Shown piece after piece: positions 60,961-64,000 of a stretch of 64,000 nucleotides of DNA (position 1 is its first letter; each line of letters starts with the position of its first letter). The notes under the pieces were generated by a model, which saw only the letters and a list, made by a program, of their open reading frames with translations, searched no databases and was not told where the DNA came from. This stretch comes from Neoalteromonas arenosi. Its GTDB lineage: Bacteria; Pseudomonadota; Gammaproteobacteria; Enterobacterales; Alteromonadaceae. Where the stretch lies: NCBI RefSeq assembly GCF_030362855.1, contig NZ_JAUCBP010000012.1:248001-312000 (forward strand), read 5' to 3'. Made by a program: the position numbers and the translations under genes.

Positions 60961-62583
60961 ATGCTAACAGGTAAAATACGTAACGATATCGACAAACTCT
61001 GGGAAAAGTTCTGGACCGGCGGTATCACCAACCCGCTCACCGTGATAGAGCAAATCAGCTACCTGATGTTTGCCCGCATGCTCGATATGCAGGAGGACAT
61101 GGCTGAGCGTAAAGCCACGTCGCTGCAAAAGTTGGGCAAAGGCAGTGGCGACTTCGATCGCCTGTTCCCTAATACACCGGAAGGGCAACTGCTGCGCTGG
61201 AAAAACTTCAAGCAAAAAGGCGGTAAAGAGCTGCATGCCCACTTAAAAAACAATGTGTTCCCGTATTTTGCCAAGCTGGGAAAAAAGTCAGACGAACAGG
61301 ATGGTCTGGGTGGTGAAGGCTCGGCCATTCAGGCCCTGGGGCATATCGGCGAATACATGCAGGATGCCGACCTGGAAATTAAAAATGAATCGGTGCTGGT
61401 TAGCGCGGTGGAAATGGTCGATGACCTGCCGCTGACCCAAAGTGATGTAAAAGGCGATATTTACGAATACCTGCTGAGCAAACTGACTACCGCAGGTATT
61501 AACGGTCAGTTCCGTACGCCGCGCCATATTATCGATGCCATGATTGAACTGACTGACCCGCAGCCAACCGAAACCGTGTGCGACCCTGCCTGCGGTACTG
61601 CAGGTTTTCTCGCCCGCACTATGGAATATTTAAACCGAGTACACTCCAGTGAAGCTGGTACCTTTGAAGATGAGGACGGTAATAAGCATTATACCGGCGA
61701 CCAGCTCGAGCCTTACCGCGATCACATTAACAAGCACATGTTCTGGGGCTTCGATTTTGATACCACCATGCTACGCGTAAGTAGCATGAACATGGCGCTA
61801 CATGGCGTAAACGGTGCCAATATTCTGTATCAGGACAGCCTTAGTAAGTCGATTAAAGAAAACTTCCCGCAGCAGGAAGAAGACTTTTTTGATGTGATCC
61901 TGGCCAACCCGCCGTTTAAAGGCAGCCTAGACGAGTCCAACACCAACCCCGACGTGCTGGGTATGGTGAAAACGAAAAAGACTGAGCTGTTGTTTGTTGC
62001 GCATATTTTGCGTGCACTTAAGTTGGGTGGTCGCGCCGCTGTGGTCGTGCCCGACGGCGTACTCTTTGGCTCGTCAAAAGCCCACCAGCAACTGCGCCAG
62101 GAGCTGATTGAAAACAACCAGCTGGAAGGCATCGTCAGCCTGCCTAGCGGGGTATTTAAACCCTACGCCGGAGTGAGCACGGCCATTTTGTTATTTACCA
62201 AAGGCGGTACAACCGACCGCGTGTGGTTTTATGACTTACAGGCTGATGGTTACTCGCTGGACGATAAACGCACACCACTTAAGGGCGAGGGTAGCAATGA
62301 CCTGCCTGATGCATTGACCAAATGGAAGCAATATCGCCAGCTAATTGAAAGCAATGCTGACGCTGATTCATTTAATCAGGCGTTTGGCGATAAAACCCAG
62401 AAAGCCTTTGTGGTGGATGCAGGCGAGATTACGAGCAATAAATTTGATCTTTCCATTAACCGTTACAAGGAAGTGGTGTACGAAGAGGAAGAGTACGAAG
62501 ACCCTAAAGTGATACTCGGAAAGCTTAAAACGCTGGAAAAAGAGATTATGGCCGATCTGGATGAGTTGGAGGGAATGCTGTGA
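60961..62583 (+). CDS. hsdM: Type I restriction-modification N6-adenine methyltransferase HsdM
   Basis: 540 aa. N-terminal helical HsdM_N (KIRNDIDKLWEKFWTGGITNPLTVIEQISYLMFARMLD), then the SAM-dependent domain: motif I CDPACGTAGFL and catalytic motif IV ILANPPFKG (NPPF). Forms M2S with HsdS; methylates adenine at the host target. Overlaps hsdS by 4 bp. Intact. Confidence 0.95.
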   Translation: MLTGKIRNDIDKLWEKFWTGGITNPLTVIEQISYLMFARMLDMQEDMAERKATSLQKLGKGSGDFDRLFPNTPEGQLLRWKNFKQKGGKELHAHLKNNVFPYFAKLGKKSDEQDGLGGEGSAIQALGHIGEYMQDADLEIKNESVLVSAVEMVDDLPLTQSDVKGDIYEYLLSKLTTAGINGQFRTPRHIIDAMIELTDPQPTETVCDPACGTAGFLARTMEYLNRVHSSEAGTFEDEDGNKHYTGDQLEPYRDHINKHMFWGFDFDTTMLRVSSMNMALHGVNGANILYQDSLSKSIKENFPQQEEDFFDVILANPPFKGSLDESNTNPDVLGMVKTKKTELLFVAHILRALKLGGRAAVVVPDGVLFGSSKAHQQLRQELIENNQLEGIVSLPSGVFKPYAGVSTAILLFTKGGTTDRVWFYDLQADGYSLDDKRTPLKGEGSNDLPDALTKWKQYRQLIESNADADSFNQAFGDKTQKAFVVDAGEITSNKFDLSINRYKEVVYEEEEYEDPKVILGKLKTLEKEIMADLDELEGML

Positions 62584-63746
62584 GTTGGCCGTTAGCTCCA
62601 CTGAATGAACATGTAGATATATTGTCTGGTTTTGCCTTCAAATCAGATTTATTCAATACCTCAGGTGACGGTCTGCCTTTGGTCCGAATTCGAGATGTAG
62701 TGGCAGGTGAATCTGAAACCTATTACTCAGGTGAATATTCTGAAGACTACGTGCTTGAAAATGGCGACATGCTCATAGGAATGGACGGAGACTTTAATCG
62801 TGCTCGATGGAAAGGCGGGAGAGCGCTATTGAATCAGCGAGTATGTAAAGTTACAGCTAAAGCAGATACTTTAGATCAATCCTATCTCTATCATTTTCTG
62901 CCGAAGGCATTAGCAAAAATACATGCCGAAACCCCCGCCGTTACGGTGAAACACTTGTCAGTGAAAGGGATTCGTAATATTGAAATCCCTCTCCCACCAC
63001 TCGACGAGCAAAAGCGTATCGCCGCCATCCTCGATAAAGCCGATGCCATACGCCGCAAGCGCCAGCAAGCTATCCAGCTCGCCGACGACTTCCTCCGCGC
63101 CGTCTTCTTAGATATGTTCGGCGACCCGGTGACCAATCCGAAAGGGTGGGAGACTAAGACAGTCGAACAGTTAATTTCGGATGAAAAATATGCGCTTAAA
63201 AGGGGGCCATTTGGTGGGGCTCTTAAAAAGGAAATATTCGTTGATGAAGGGTATCTGGTTTATGAGCAGTTTCATGCATTAAATGGGGATTTTTCATTCC
63301 AGAGGTATTTTATAGATGAGGCTAAATATCTAGAATTGAAGGCGTTCAGTGTAAAACCTAAAGATATTCTTGTCAGTTGCTCGGGAGTTAATCTTGGGCG
63401 TTTAGCTGAAGTACCTCTGGGTTCTCCTGAAGGGATTATTAACCAGGCGCTGATGAAGATAACTTTGAATCAAAAAGTCATGTTGAATGCTGTTTTCATA
63501 GATATTTTTTCAAACCCTAGCTTTAAGAAGGCTTTTTATGGGGATTTTAGAGGGGCTGCAATTCCCAATTTTCCGCCAATGTCTGCCTTCAAGGAGTTTA
63601 AATTTATCGTTCCTCCTATAAAGGTGCAGGAAAAATACACACGGATTAGAGCTAAGTTGCTGAATCATTCTCAGCGTTCAGAAAACATGGACGGTTTTAT
63701 GTTGTTTGAAGCTCTTAGCCAAAAAGCCTTTTCCGGCGAACTCTAG
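62580..63746 (+). CDS. hsdS: Type I specificity subunit HsdS
   Basis: 388 aa, GTG start overlapping hsdM. Two target-recognition domains (about 1-140 and 190-330), the first ending at KGIRNIEIPLPPLDEQKRIAAILDKADAIRRKRQQAIQLADDFLRAVFLDMFGDP, the conserved central spacer helix; the second ends FIVPPIKVQEKYTRIRAKLLNHSQRS ... LSQKAFSGEL. Defines a bipartite target that cannot be read from sequence. The second TRD is more AT-rich than hsdM, as expected from domain exchange. Confidence 0.93.
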   Translation: MSWPLAPLNEHVDILSGFAFKSDLFNTSGDGLPLVRIRDVVAGESETYYSGEYSEDYVLENGDMLIGMDGDFNRARWKGGRALLNQRVCKVTAKADTLDQSYLYHFLPKALAKIHAETPAVTVKHLSVKGIRNIEIPLPPLDEQKRIAAILDKADAIRRKRQQAIQLADDFLRAVFLDMFGDPVTNPKGWETKTVEQLISDEKYALKRGPFGGALKKEIFVDEGYLVYEQFHALNGDFSFQRYFIDEAKYLELKAFSVKPKDILVSCSGVNLGRLAEVPLGSPEGIINQALMKITLNQKVMLNAVFIDIFSNPSFKKAFYGDFRGAAIPNFPPMSAFKEFKFIVPPIKVQEKYTRIRAKLLNHSQRSENMDGFMLFEALSQKAFSGEL

Positions 63747-63755
63747 GGACAGAGT

Positions 63756-64000
63756 ATGATAAACGAAATCCAAATTAATCCACCGGTAGCAACCTATCAG
63801 ACTCCAAATGTTCTGAACGACCTTCGCCCAATCAACTTTATTTTCGGTGCGAATGGTACGGGGAAAACGACTATCAGTCGTGTCATTGCGGGAGAGGCGG
63901 GACACGATCACTGTCAGTTGCTATGGCAAGGCGGTAGTGAGCTTGAACGCATGGTGTATAACCGGGATTTTGTTGATCGCAATTTTAATCAAGATGGTCG
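63756..64000 (+). CDS. AAA_13-type ATPase, possible PrrC/RloC anticodon nuclease (3' end outside window)
   Basis: First 81 codons visible, ATG with AGGGA upstream, 9 bp after hsdS. The N-terminus MINEIQINPP, Walker A FIFGANGTGKTTISR and VYNRDFVDRNFNQDG are typical of AAA_13 proteins, including PrrC and RloC, ABC-ATPase anticodon nucleases often placed in hsd operons. The diagnostic C-terminal nuclease residues lie beyond base 64000, so the nuclease role is inferred from context. A Zn-hook/Rad50-like SMC ATPase remains possible. Confidence 0.7.
   Translation, partial: MINEIQINPPVATYQTPNVLNDLRPINFIFGANGTGKTTISRVIAGEAGHDHCQLLWQGGSELERMVYNRDFVDRNFNQDG

Noticed and set aside
1-64000. CRISPR array, rRNA operon, complete prophage or IS element
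   Set aside because: No regularly spaced direct repeats, rRNA sequence, phage structural genes or transposase were seen.

Overview
The window reads as a chromosomal segment of a marine-type gammaproteobacterium, probably Alteromonadales (Idiomarina/Alteromonas-like). This rests on typical gammaproteobacterial genes (OxyR with its redox cysteines, AcpH, Fpr, UspE-like tandem Usp, TonB siderophore receptor with a Fur-like site), moderate GC and AT-rich spacers. No species call is possible from sequence reading alone.

Region 1 (1-24.8 kb) is mostly core-like. It holds the 3' part of pstB, then phoU and a PiT transporter (phosphate); oxyR; an ECF sigma/anti-sigma/secreted coiled-coil operon; acpH; a TonB receptor; a BadF/GspK-type sugar kinase; an outer-membrane protein; a TPR-like protein; and chrA. 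Inside it lies an operon of WYL regulator, SMC-like ATPase, small wHTH-like subunit and kleisin-like subunit (MksBEF/Wadjet-like, no visible JetD nuclease), with a perfect palindrome over the regulator promoter. TerB-like, ABC exporter, uspE, VOC and fpr follow.

Region 2 (24.9-40.4 kb) is a chemotaxis block bounded by two fragments of a tRNA 3' end. A REC-EAL protein and a REC protein sit on the minus strand. A 12-kb plus-strand operon follows: cheY-cheA-cheW-MCP-cheW-parA-like-STAS-cheR-cheD-cheB, two BLUF-type proteins, a small ORF and a PAS protein. Light or redox input to this array is plausible.

Region 3 (40.4-51.3 kb) is a tRNA-targeted genomic island: tyrosine integrase, cargo genes, an AlpA-type regulator and a Zorya-like anti-phage operon (109-aa ORF, ZorA, ZorB and a 669-aa EH-signature/Sel1-like third protein; no ZorD helicase or ZorE found). 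It ends at a tRNA(CAU), probably tRNA-Ile2, whose anticodon loop is split by a 240-nt group I intron with recognisable P, Q, R and S core elements. The fragment at the other island end lacks the intron.

Region 4 (51.6-64 kb) is a second defence block: two paralogous mini-XRE regulators, an OB/HD-domain protein, a sigma-54 activator with a CARF-like N-terminus, and immediately downstream a near-consensus -24/-12 sigma-54 promoter in front of a type I restriction operon (hsdR-rmuC-hsdM-hsdS). The operon continues into a PrrC/RloC-like AAA ATPase (possible anticodon nuclease) cut by the window edge. The most novel proposals are the intron-split tRNA at an island junction, the CARF/sigma-54-controlled restriction operon, and the Zorya variant.
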